Shown here in pieces: positions 12,019 through 22,009 of a DNA stretch of 64,000 bases. A program made the position numbers and the translations under genes. This DNA is from Ostrinia nubilalis (taxonomy: Eukaryota > Arthropoda > Insecta > Lepidoptera > Crambidae), in NCBI RefSeq assembly GCF_963855985.1, contig NC_087092.1:4960001-5024000 (forward strand), read 5' to 3'. The notes below the pieces were generated by a model that worked only from the letters and a program-made list of their open reading frames with translations, searched no databases and was not told the DNA's origin. The stretch's first letter is position 1; each line of letters begins with the position of its first letter.

Positions 12019-12026
12019 ATTTTATA
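12019..12026 (-). promoter_or_regulatory. TATA box of the Kazal/His-rich gene
   Basis: TATAAAAT on the minus strand, 32-39 bases before the ATG at 11987, followed about 22 bases later by a TCATT that could serve as initiator. This implies a very short 5' leader of 10-16 bases. Confidence 0.5.
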
Positions 12027-12162
12027 CTTTCAAACTTAATTTATCATTAATAAGTCATTAATGTTCAACTATATTGAAGAAAATTGATTTCTCGCTACTT
12101 CTTAATGGAAGTAAATTACATAGTCAAATTACAGTAATTGAAAGAACGTACTATCAGTCTTA

Positions 12163-12285
12163 GGCTGAGTTGCACCACCTAACTTTAACGGTAACTATGA
12201 CGATAACCGGTGGTTTTTGCATGGAGTTTGACAGATTTTTGACGTTTGGCAAAGTTAACATAAGATGGTGCCGTGCAACCCAGCC
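12163..12285. mobile_element. 123 bp PIF/Harbinger-type MITE, copy 1
   Basis: Inverted ends ggctgagttgcacc and (complement of right end) ggctgggttgcac, flanked on both sides by TTA (12160-12162, 12286-12288). Three-base TWA duplications are typical of PIF/Harbinger elements. Copy 2 is at 25329-25453 and a truncated one at about 49339-49443. Confidence 0.8.
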
Positions 12286-12649
12286 TTATTTTTTCTTTAT
12301 CATCAGGTCATTGAGTCACACTGTTTAATTTGCGATGTAGACCTTAGTTTGTTTAAATAAGAACTCAGTCTGTTCTGAATGGATCTAACTCTTACGCATG
12401 GAAGTTCCCATAGCTAGCTCTATTAGTTACTCAATAATTTATTACAAAGCCACAGTAGAATTAGTTTTAAAACATTCTTTAATTTTACCGCATAAATTAC
12501 TGCAGCATCAGCTAGAATGAGGCCAAGTTCCACTCGTACAACTTTTTTGAGTGAGAAGTTTTTCCTCACTTTATCAAGTAACATGTTAAGAAATGTTATG
12601 TTTGCAAATCATTGCTTTAATAAGGGTTTGTCATTACTAACCCTCGAAG

Positions 12650-12778
12650 AACTACTTGTCTTTATTTTTAATAACTTAAAATATAAAATTGCCTATGGTG
12701 GGAATCGAACCCACGATCCTTCGTTCGTTTACCATGCGACTGGTCTGACCTCTGACCCAGCATCCATAGAGCTAGACT
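12650..12778 (-). mobile_element. tRNA-headed SINE fragment
   Basis: Read on the minus strand, GGTTCGATTCC (12711-12701) is a perfect RNA polymerase III B box inside a T-arm-like stem (gtggg..cccac). The upstream half does not fold into a proper tRNA with a clear anticodon arm, so I call it a tRNA-derived SINE head and not a tRNA gene. The tail is AT-rich. Confidence 0.55.
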
Positions 12779-13414
12779 AGCTAGACATTGAGTAAGCCCG
12801 TCGAAATATTCAAGTTTAATATGCTGTTATTATTATTTCCCCAATGCTGGGTAAGTTACCCTTCAACATCTAACAGAAATATTATTTATAATATTTGACA
12901 ATCGGTTAAGATGAAACAGCTCATTTCATAGCTATCAATTTAGTTGAAGATGCAACTCAATGCTAAAATTTTAATAACTACTAGGATTTATATCAAAATA
13001 ACAGTAAGAAAATCCTTCTAATGAAATGACACTTCAGTTCAATAATTTTAATTGTTTTAGACTTACTACCAATAGATATTTATTATAATTAACAAAGTGT
13101 AAAATGTAGGTTGTAGGTATGTCCTGAAATAACAAAGCTAACAAAGTGACTGAGTTTCTGGCATCACTATAGGATAATTAATTATGTTACCTGGGATGAA
13201 AAAAAATCTTCATAGTGTTAATGTTATCTTTATTATACATTGTGGTGAATAGTTATATAATATTAAACATATACAATTTTATTTAAACGCTTTGGTGGTT
13301 GTGGAATTGAAGGGTTACAAGGGTTGGATAATACTGCACGCGCTGACGATTTGTTTCTAAAACTGCAGTATCACTGTCAAAACAGATTTGATCGAAACAC
13401 GCTGTAGTTTAGTG

Positions 13415-14343
13415 TCATATAAAAAGATATCTGCCAAATTGTATTTTGTTTTTATTCCCCGCCTTGTTATCCAATTTCATATCTATCTTGGTTTGTCCTT
13501 TTTTTATTTTGATATTGTTGTCATTATTTGCGTTGTTGTTTAGACCAACATTAATTTCAGAGTACTCATCACTGGCTTGAACATCGTTAACATTTTCAGC
13601 GGCGTTATTCATGTCAAGATTTACGTGAGGCTTGCCATGTTTTGGTGGTTTGGAGGGTTTGGCGGGTTTTGGTGGTTCGTCAATCACTTCCTCTGAATAA
13701 TAATAAGAATCGTCATTGGGTTTTCTTGGTGTCGTAGTCCTTCTTCGTCGAGGTTTCGTTGGTGCAGGATAGTCATCTTCGTACGAGTATATAGGATAAG
13801 GCGTAGTGCGTTTTATTGGTCTTCGATTTGATTGATTTTCGTAAGCCTTATTAGGTTGCCAATAGCTTGGTCCGACATCTACGAATGGGGTCTCGCAAGG
13901 TCCTCGGTGGAGAATTTTGAGCCAGGTTAATAGAACCTGGACCTTTTTGAAAGCGCAAAGTGACGAGTACGTTACTCCATCGTTACCACATATTCGGGGT
14001 TCCTGAGGGGCTTTTGAACAGCTGAATATTTTTGGGAACCATAATGTGCAGTCAGATCCAGCAATAAATGCCAAGAGCAGAGCGGCTAGAAAGAAAGACA
14101 TTCCGTTAGAATTAAACATTTATAATAAGAATAAACCTTTTAATTTGGCTGGAACTATCTTTTACTGCGTGAAATGAGTCATACTTATAATTTCATAGCA
14201 AACCGGGTGATAAATAATGTACTATTTGTCGAGTTAATTAATAATCCTACGATGATAGTTAGGTACTGAACTTGTAATCGTCTTATTAATCAGTAAAATG
14301 AACCAAAATTTATCTTTTTCTTACCTCCTATACACACGCGCAT
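13415..14343 (-). CDS. Secreted one-domain Kazal protein with basic/Asn-rich tail
   Basis: Two exons: 14343-14325 (19 bp) and 14085-13415, joined by a 239 bp phase-1 intron (donor GGAG/gtaag, acceptor tttctttctag). An ATG at 14119 is in frame but lies in the intron; the spliced start gives a better signal peptide, MRVCIGAALLLAFIAGS, parallel to its neighbour. Product 229 residues. Cysteines at 19, 29, 39, 50 and 70: a 9-residue reactive loop, core CGNDGVTY, 10 then 19 residues, end GPC; no fifth Kazal cysteine. The tail has PTKPRRRRTTTPRK, an acidic YYYSEE stretch, PPKHGKPHVN and an Asn-rich end resembling that of the gene at 10754-11987, but no His repeats. AATAAA signals follow at 13278-13283 and 13229-13234 (minus). 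Function is inferred from the family. Confidence 0.85.
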
Positions 14344-14349
14344 CACGAT

Positions 14350-15350
14350 CAAAAATGATTATGTGACTATTGATACTTAAATCTTACAATTCAAAAGTGT
14401 TTCGATATTTATCTGAACATGAGCAATTAATGTTTCAATAAAATGCATAAAATTGAATGCGTCGTTATTCACTAACTGCGAAATAGTAATAATTGGGGAA
14501 TTAGAATTGAAATTAGTATTAATAACATTCAAATTGTACACAGTCAATACTTTTAACACATAATGTTTAATGAAATTATAATCATGTCAACTCAATAGCG
14601 TGAATGTGACCTGGATGGTAGTCTGCTAGTCGTAGGTCCTTAGAAATTGCCCTATCCACCAGATTGTTTGATCAGAAAAATTGTTCTGTACTTCAAAGGG
14701 CAGGGTTAAGCCGTTGAGGAAATTTTTCATTTAATTTCTGTATTGTTCGTTTTTCTATCTACAAAATATTTTATTTATTAATTTTGCGCAAATTAAAAGA
14801 AATTTCCGTTGCTCGCATACGTTAGTTAGTAGATTTTTTTATAGTAAAAAAAACCAATTTCGACCAGAATTGAACAGTCCATGTCTCCATGGTACAAAAT
14901 GATTGTGCTCCGGTTATACAATCATTGCATTTTCGTAATACCAAATCCACTAGCAATTCCTTACCAAATTACGAAAATAGGACACTTTCCTTCGACACCA
15001 ATCTTAGAACATCCGATTAGGTATAGATATTATTTGATAGATATAGCTGCATAACCACTGGACCACGGAGACGTTTGAATTTATGGATGAAGGAAAATGG
15101 CGAAAGAAACAATTTGTGGATTATAAATAAATATCGCTTCTGTTGAATCATTTAATCGTGAAATACTTTAGTTAAATATTGCGTGTGACTGGATGTTGAG
15201 GCTGACGAGCGTGTCCGTGTTATGTTTTTTAATATTATCTACATCGTTTTCAGCTATAAAAATAATCTTAAAACCTATGTTTACTCAGTGTTTTGTTTTC
15301 TTGATCTGGTAATCGTTCGCCATTTCTGTATTTACGGTTTTATTTTTTTG
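14350..15350. other. Intergenic stretch inside the Kazal cluster
   Basis: AT-rich, no supported gene. Short plus-strand frames around 15222-15559 overlap the decayed Kazal copy on the other strand and are not credible genes. Confidence 0.4.
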
Positions 15351-15935
15351 TCACCGCTCTATAGTCTGTGTGGGATCTACTTGATCTTCAGATTCATCAT
15401 ATTCACAGTCCAAATCATGGAAAGGAAAGGCATAGTTGGTTAGATAATCGTCACCAAGATAAGTATCAGATTGTGGACTCTTACTCAGAAGATCTCCAGC
15501 TTAAAGTGATATTGCATGTGAATGTGACCCACATACTCTTATATCTATCTGATACATAACAGACCCCTTGGAAATTTTATCATTGAACTCGACGATAAAT
15601 GCCAGGAGCAATGCTAGGTTACTAAAAGGAAAAACAACACCGATGATTCTTTATTAGATCTAGGCAATAATATAAAAAAAGAATAACACGCCAACATTGT
15701 TGTAAATAATATAAAAATAAAAGTAATATAATATTGTTATGATATGACATTAATTTTGTCACTTATTATTATTTAGTCGCATCGGCAACGTTGAGCTTGT
15801 TAACATTTTAGTTAAGTGTTGCGATAAATTAGCTGAATGAACGATCTACAAATAGTTCGCAAGAAAAAGAAATAAATTTATTAAAATCTATGTTTTTATA
15901 CTTACTTCCTTTATAAACGTTTATTACGTACGATC
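15351..15935 (-). pseudogene. Decayed Kazal-family gene
   Basis: Around 15935-15900 the minus strand resembles exon 1 of the gene at 13415-14343 (gatcgt.. ..ttataaaggaa/gtaagt), but the ATG position reads ACG. After a 290 bp intron-like gap, an acceptor cctag (15614-15618) opens a frame from 15613: LLLAFIVEFNDKI, then IRVCGSHSHAISL, clearly matching ALLLAFIAG and PRICGNDGVTYSSLC of its neighbour. A TAA (15503-15501) stands where the fourth Kazal cysteine should be, and the reactive-site cysteine is missing. The frame stays open for a further ~50 codons with acidic residues (CEYDESEDQ) to a TGA at 15353-15351. Lost start, lost cysteines and in-frame stop together support a pseudogene. Confidence 0.75.
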
Positions 15936-16308
15936 AAATAAGTACCATGTTGTAATATTTTTTCTAAATTTATGTATACTCCTGATGAAATTTGACATCA
16001 TTATTGTAGAAGTAAACAATTACTTAAATTGAGAAAGCATTAAATTGATTTTGTCACCAAATTACATCCTAATTAAATTCAAGTATGGTTTTCATTTTCG
16101 TTGTATTTTTCTAAGGTTTGATCCCTTTGCAATTTTGTTATGTATTTAGAGCCTACTGTATAATGTAGAAGTACCCCGACTAGTAACTATAAAAGATGTG
16201 AATTGTGAATGATTGTATGAGCAATAAAATAAATCAACGACATTAGTATTGATCATAACTATTTATTGTTTATTATATTATTACCTACACTTCATTTTGA
16301 AATTGATA

Positions 16309-16824
16309 TCACACTAATTTATTTTTTAAAGTTATTTTTTTAAAATCGTAACAAATTTTCATTCTATTATAAAACGAATTCTTTATTTTGAATTTCGAAT
16401 TCTCGCTATCATGGCCGTTAATTTTCACCATATTGCTGGATTCACTATGCGACTTTATTTCTATGTAATCAACGTCGGTTCCCACACGGTACATTATCTC
16501 TGGATAGTACATGATGATACATTTCCTTCTGACTTCTTTACCTCCGTTTTCGTTTATACCCATCTCCAAATAAACGACGACATCCTTATGTTTCTGCTGC
16601 TTTTCACAGTCGCATTGCAGTGCCATCAACCACAGTAATATCGCTGAAAAAACAAAATAATGTTACTTCTTTTTAAAATTAAATTAAAAACAACCACTCC
16701 TACACCTACTGCAACTGGGTTAGGTAATGCTTGATACGTGTTCGTCAGGTTGTCAATTTACAGAACATCCTTATTATGCTCAACACAATGATAACATGGC
16801 ATTTTGATATCTACCAGTTTCCAT
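16309..16824 (-). CDS. Small secreted-type protein of unknown function, possibly a diverged cluster member
   Basis: Exon 2 is 16643-16309, behind an acceptor ttttttcag, and opens in the same phase 1 as the neighbouring Kazal genes. A possible exon 1 is 16824-16815 (ATG GAA ACT G/gtagat), which would give the leader METAILLWLMALQCDC and a 114-residue product; the donor is not ideal, so the start is uncertain. The mature part has four cysteines (CDC, RRKC, KICYD) and no CG-x-D-x-x-TY motif. A loose resemblance to a Kazal core (GINENGGKEVRRKC, then a stretch ending YIEIKSH) suggests a strongly diverged paralogue, but it may equally be unrelated or a dead copy. Its position between cluster members on the same strand is the best argument that it is real. 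Confidence 0.45.
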
Positions 16825-17848
16825 GAGATAATTTCGCACCTTATACCCAAATTAATACGCACGCAGGAATTTTGGACCTTTCGTGTTCAACAAATTGTAG
16901 TAAAAATTCGTATTGATGGACAAAGGACAGAAGTAGTATGAACATTTTGATACCAATGTGGTGCATGCTTCGATATATTAATTGGCTTTTCTTAGGAAAG
17001 TTTGGAGTTTGGACTTAATTAGAAAAATGTGGAAACGTGTTATAACAGACAGTACTCATAAAGCAAGGGGAAATACATTGATCCTAGTATAGTTAACCAA
17101 GTAAGGTACATACGTAACACTTTATAAGCTCCTCTCATGTCTTGTTGATTTCTCGAATAACCACGCAGCCGTGCCCACAGCTGTTTGATGATAGCTACAT
17201 AATTTTAATTTGCACAATCCACAGTAACATATAGTTGGTCATAGTTAATTGAACACGATTTATGTAAGCGCTTTAAGCCGCAGAGTAATTTGCTGTACCA
17301 TTTACAGGATATCCGCGAGAAAATATACAATAAAATAGAAATGTTCGACATTATTCAATTTGCAATATGGCGATGATTAGGATTAAAGTACCTACCTATT
17401 TAGGTTTACAACGGGTTGGTTAGATGATTGGTTGATGTTGTTTGACTTGCTTCAGCAATAACTTTTATTTGAGTTTATGCCGGGTAAATAATATTAAAAA
17501 TAATAAAATTTAAATTCAAATTCAAAACGTTTATTGCATGTCACATTACAATTTATGAAATAAGTAGATCTGGAACCTGTTCATCAGTTTTTTCAGTCTG
17601 GGCTCCAGATTTATGTTTTTGACAGCACATCGAGCTAAATATCGTCTTATCTTATTATAATACAGGATAGTTTGCAACAAAACACAGTTGATTGTGCAAT
17701 ACTTTCTGTGACAGACAAAAAATAAATCCTGGCATATGAAAAAAATAAATAAAGGAATATAATTTCAAAAATGTATTACATTAGGAATTTGAATGACTTC
17801 AAAGCTTTCGATAATGAAGAGATAGAAAAAATCATAACTACACATTTT

Positions 17849-17854
17849 TTTATT
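17849..17854 (-). terminator. Poly(A) signal AATAAA for the two-domain Kazal gene
   Basis: AATAAA on the minus strand about 40 bases after the stop codon at 17893. Confidence 0.5.
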
Positions 17855-17892
17855 AGGTATATTAGAATTTTTGATGAATATCTTGCTTAACT

Positions 17893-18669
17893 TCACAGAC
17901 GAATATCCACGTAAATGCTCTTGCGTTCACTGCCGTTTTTCTCATCGTCGACACTAGTTTTAGGGCGTTTACCGAGATACCGAGCAGCTATGTCTTCTTC
18001 TAAAGAATCAACTTGCTCATGCAATGCCTTCTCCTCGCCATTGTCTTCGCATCTACCGTCATGTTTTATCTTTAGGTTGGGATTGTCATATGCATGGGAC
18101 AGTAAGGAGCACTTATTCCCGTACGTCTGCCCATCTGTTCCACACACAGGCAAGAAGAGTAAGTTGCACCGAAATTGTGTTTTAAGAGCCTTTATTGCTT
18201 CTTCGGATTCGTCTTTTTCCGCTGCTGATGCTAATTTTAATTGCCGAATTCTTTTGCAAGGCCCTTTAAAAAGCACATCTAAGTCAGGGTCGTACAGTTT
18301 GGCCTCATTTAGTTGGCAGATGTTCTTGTATGTTCTGCCATCGTTGCCGCAAACTTGCACGTTCCCTTTTTTGCAACGTGTGGCTTCGACGTTTAGGGAA
18401 ATCGCGATGCACAGGAGAAGTAATGCTGTAAGATAGATACCATTATAGTTAGATCTACAGGTAAATTCGGAACCAGACAGGAAAAATTACAAAGTTACTT
18501 ATTCCTTTTAACAAAATGGGCAATAAATACTTAAATGATGATTAGTGGAATCTAAAATGAAGTAACAAATAATCATCGTATTTTTAAATGATAAATTATT
18601 TATACCAATAAAGTTACATCAGTTTGTAATCAATACTATTTATGATGTTAACTTACGTAAGAAATTCAT
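17893..18669 (-). CDS. Secreted two-domain Kazal inhibitor
   Basis: Two exons: 18669-18657 (13 bp, donor TTAC/gtaagt) and 18425-17893 (acceptor cttacag), 231 bp phase-1 intron; product 181 residues. Signal peptide MNFLPLLLLCIAISLNVEA. Domain 1 has cysteines at 22, 30, 41 and 61 (7, 10 and 19 residues between them; core CGNDGRTY). Domain 2 has 91, 99, 110 and 130 with the same spacing (CGTDGQTY). Both lack the first and fifth cysteines of classical Kazal domains, leaving two disulfides as in described lepidopteran silk proteinase inhibitors. By Kazal numbering the P1 residue is the second after the loop cysteine: Lys in domain 1 (trypsin-like target expected), Leu in domain 2 (chymotrypsin/elastase/subtilisin-like). 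A charged linker (about 62-88) and tail follow. Another donor-like ggtaagt lies upstream at about 18705-18711, so a non-coding 5' exon is possible. Confidence 0.9.
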
Positions 18670-19156
18670 GACTCGTGCCGATGGTGCTAAGGAGAAGAAA
18701 TGAAACTTACCGTGAAATAATTTGCTCGTGGACGCTCTACGTCAACAGTAATTATAAATGAACATGAAATCACTTGTTCGATTATCGAACTTAGAGAGAA
18801 AACATGAAGACAGAGATTATATTAATTCAGAAGAACGTGTATATACTACCAACTATGCGTCACTCATTTTTTGCGTCAATAATGTTCTACCGCAATATTC
18901 GTCGTGAAATTATAATTTCCTTAGATGAATAATTGGGTTTAATTACCTACTTTCATAATTAAATTGAAGAGATGATTGACTACATGCCTATTTAATAGTC
19001 TGTAATCGCATTATGACAATTAGCACTGTCTTTTGTTTCCGTTTAAAGAATTGGTTCCTCGTGAACGGTTCGTAGCCCTCGCCCGGCGTTGTAAATTAGT
19101 TCATTTCCGTCAGGAGTTTGACACCACCGATCAATTGACATAGTTTTTATGTTTGT

Positions 19157-19429
19157 CGGCCGTTTGGTGTAGCGGTTCTAAAACGGACTACTATGCCGAG
19201 AGGTCCCGGGTTCGATTCCCGGCCGGGCAGAAATTGAAATGATGAATTTTAATTTCTGTGGCGGGTCTGGGTGTTCCTATGTATAATATGTATGTATTTA
19301 AAAAGTATATATGTAGTATATCCGTTAGCTAGCACCCATAACGCAACCATATTAATTGCTTACTTTGAGGCTAGATAAGTAGCGCTGTGTGAAATTGTCC
19401 AAAGATATTTATTTATTTATTTATTTATG
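19157..19429 (+). mobile_element. tRNA-derived SINE, near full length
   Basis: The head has a good A box TGGTGTAGCGG (19165-19175) and B box GGTTCGATTCC (19209-19219) with a flanking cccgg/ccggg stem, then a non-tRNA body and a tail of (TTTA)n ending about 19429. The body motif 'gtctgggtgtt.cctatgta' also occurs in the SINE at 46078-46420. Not a functional tRNA: no proper anticodon arm and a long body. Confidence 0.8.
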
Positions 19430-19738
19430 AGCTGTGAAAACGTGATTGACGTGAGCGATCCCGAAGGAATTATTACAGTTTTTATAGAGAATTTATGCAG
19501 CTGTGCCTTTAATGGATCTAATAGATGCTATCGGCCATGCCTCACTGTGAGCTTACATAGATACATGTAGGCTCACAGTCAAATAACCTACTCGTATATT
19601 CTTATTTTATTTACTAAAGACATAATCAGTACAGTAACACATTACTTACATTAGATTTAATTTCCACAGAAAAAGTTACTGTTGAAAATTACCTACATTA
19701 ATCCATATAGTAAAAGATATCACTATCACTACATTATA

Positions 19739-19906
19739 AAAAAAAGTCGCTTTCCTGTTGGTCTGTCCCTATGTACCTACCTATGCTTAGATATTTAAAA
19801 TTACGCAACAGATTTTGATGCGGTTTTTTTTTAATAGAGAGTGATTCAAGTAGAAGGTTTTTAAGTAAACTAAGCATCCGTGAAATGTCGGGGCGGGTCG
19901 CTAGTT
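19739..19906 (-). repeat. Lepidopteran interspersed repeat ('actagcgacccgccccgaca' head)
   Basis: Read on the minus strand it starts actagcgacccgccccgaca and ends with a cagacc/agcgactttt stretch, a relative of the repeats at 3180-3602 and 28192-28395. It lies directly downstream of the 3' end of the Kazal gene at 19946. Confidence 0.55.
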
Positions 19907-19945
19907 GAAAAATAAATTACAAAAGTTGTTAATAAATCAATATTA

Positions 19946-20799
19946 TTATTTTCTTATCCATCGAAGATCGATATCAATGTCTTTACGGTTTGCTTTGGTT
20001 TTAACATCCACATTCGCTTCAAAATTCTTACGCCTGCTTGTCGTTTCAACTTTATTTGGAATATTTTTAAAGTATTTTTGTCGTCTGCATTGACCAAAAT
20101 GTTTGAGGTGTAATGAAGGGTCATGGACAGTGTTGTGCGATAAGGAGCATACATCATCGTAGGTTCTGTTGTCGCTACCGCACACTGGTCCAATTACAGG
20201 GCACTGCGACTCTCTCACTACATTAGGATCTTCCACTTCAGTTGAACGCGTTAAGTCAATCTTAACCTTGCCATTCTTAAATTCCAAACTGCGTTCTCGA
20301 AAGCAGCGTCCGTAATACAGAACTTGGAGGTCGGCGTCGTATAGCTTTTGTCGTCGTTCAAGGTGGCAGATCGATTTGTAAGTCTTGCCGTCGGTGCCGC
20401 AGACAGGCGTTTTGTCATCGCATGGCACAGCTTCTACCGCGTTTAGAAAATACGCGGCTCCCAGGAGACATAATGCTGAAGAAGTAATAGGATGATTAGT
20501 TGATATTGTGAGTACGATTGTTATAATAACTCAAAACTAAACGTTACAAAGAGCTCGTCATGTAGTTCAAGAACATTCAGGCTATTAAGAACATAATACA
20601 ATTAAAATGGGACTCTAGTTTTAAGACATCTAGGTCAATTTATGAAGCTCAAATTAGCAAAATTTTGAAGCCTGAACTAATGAATGACTGAATTTTAATA
20701 TTTGGACCAAGCTTTTAAATGCTTCTACAGTTTCTTAATATTTTTTTATTGATTCATATGTGTAGAATATTTATTTTGCAACTTACATAACCTCATCAT
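19946..20799 (-). CDS. Secreted two-domain Kazal inhibitor
   Basis: Two exons: 20799-20787 (13 bp, ATG ATG AGG TTA T/gtaagt) and 20475-19946 (acceptor cttcttcag), 311 bp phase-1 intron; product 180 residues, or 179 from the second ATG. Signal peptide MMRLSLCLLGAAYFLNAVEA. Domain 1 cysteines 23, 30, 41, 62 (6, 10, 20 residues between; core CGTDGKTY); domain 2 cysteines 96, 103, 114, 134 (6, 10, 19; core CGSDNRTY). No first or fifth Kazal cysteine in either. The loops are one residue shorter than in the gene at 17893-18669. P1 by position would be Asp (domain 1) and Val (domain 2); an acidic P1 suggests an unusual target or loss of inhibition. The tail is Lys/Arg-rich and ends KDIDIDLRWIRK. First exon length and gene shape match the 17893-18669 gene, its closest paralogue. 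No TATA box is evident upstream. Confidence 0.9.
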
Positions 20800-20809
20800 G
20801 CGTCTTGTA

Positions 20810-21655
20810 TGACGTTTGAATACGGCGGACTGGACCGTACGTGCGTACGTAGTACAAAAATATTTTGCAATGCCAAACTAACGCTCTACGTAAACCGACT
20901 GAAGTTAAATTATGTTTGACATGAAATTACTTACGCGATAATTATAATGAGTTAAGGCCAAATAACGATCAAAAAATTTCTTACATTTAAAAGTATTTTA
21001 TGACTATTATTTTTGTATTTATTTTATTCCTCCCATAGCTAGAAAAGTATTTCAGGCATCATGTTGAATTTTTTTAAAATCACGGTTTGAGAAAAGATTA
21101 CATTGGTTATCCAGCCATTTTATTAACAACGACTTTACTAAAAGTTTAAGTAACTCTATCATTGCCGCTCGATCAAAAACTTAGAAAGTTACTTATCTAT
21201 CTGAATTTTTTGAATAAACTTCCCCTTAATATTAAAGTCGTGTTTTTCATAAAAGGATAAATTGAATGGTTATGTTAACTTTTACCTATTTAATGTAAAT
21301 TTAGGTAATTGATTAAGTTTTACTACGATTTAAGCCCCCTAAATTTCCTTTTAATAATGATCAATCAATCATTGCTCAATTTGGTGTAATCGACTAACAA
21401 AACAAATCGATTTCCGAAACTGCATTCTATTAAAGTATACAACAATTTAGATGTACATTATTATTATTGAGAAAGTGCATAATAATAATAATGCACATGT
21501 GGAGCCATTAGGCTCTACTAGGCAATGCATAAATAAGCATTGACTAGGTCAAAATCAAAACAAATACAATGTAGTATTCGAGATCGTACAAGTTTTATTT
21601 ATTTTAGGCCTACATGTCAATGTTACTGATAATAAGATAATATTTATCCAAATAA
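20810..21655. other. Gene-free stretch upstream of the Kazal cluster
   Basis: AT-rich with no supported gene. It includes the presumed promoter region of the last Kazal gene; tacgtgcgtacgta at about 20838 is a short palindrome without a known role. Confidence 0.4.
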
Positions 21656-21660
21656 AGTTA

Positions 21661-22006
21661 ATTTAGATTTGGCACGGCCAGTGAAGGTGAGATTGAATCA
21701 GAAATGAGGAGATCCGTAAACGAACTAAAGTCGCTAATATAGCCCAACGGATTAACAAGTTGAAGTGACAATGGGCAGGGCACATAGTACGCAGAACTGA
21801 CGGCCGATAGGGCAGCAATGTTCTGGAGTGGAAGCCACGTACCGGAAAGCACAGCGTAGAACGTCCACCCACAAGGTGGTTATGAGGTCGTCTCATAAAG
21901 AAAGGCACTGTATGCAAGCCGCCACCAACTGGCCATTGTGGAAATCATCGGAGGAGGCCTATGTTCAGCAGTGGGTGTCCTATGGCTGAAATGATGATGA
22001 TGATGA
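21661..22006 (+). mobile_element. RTE-like LINE, 3' part with broken ORF
   Basis: Holds the C-terminal coding region of the LINE polyprotein, recognisable in pieces (e.g. 'caatgggcagggcacatag' for the conserved W-A-G-H motif), interrupted by stops and frameshifts, then 'ggaggcctatgttcagcag', 'tatggctga' and a (ATG)n tail ending about 22006. Dead 5'-truncated copy. Confidence 0.8.
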
Positions 22007-22009
22007 GTG

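Noticed and set aside
12691..12775. tRNA gene on the minus strand
   Set aside because: Only the T-arm half is convincing; best read as a SINE head.
13415..14119. ATG at 14119 as the start of the Kazal gene
   Set aside because: The first residues would come from the intron. Splicing to 14343-14325 gives a proper signal peptide and matches the paralogues.
19157..19230. tRNA gene
   Set aside because: A and B boxes are present, but there is no regular anticodon arm and a SINE body follows.
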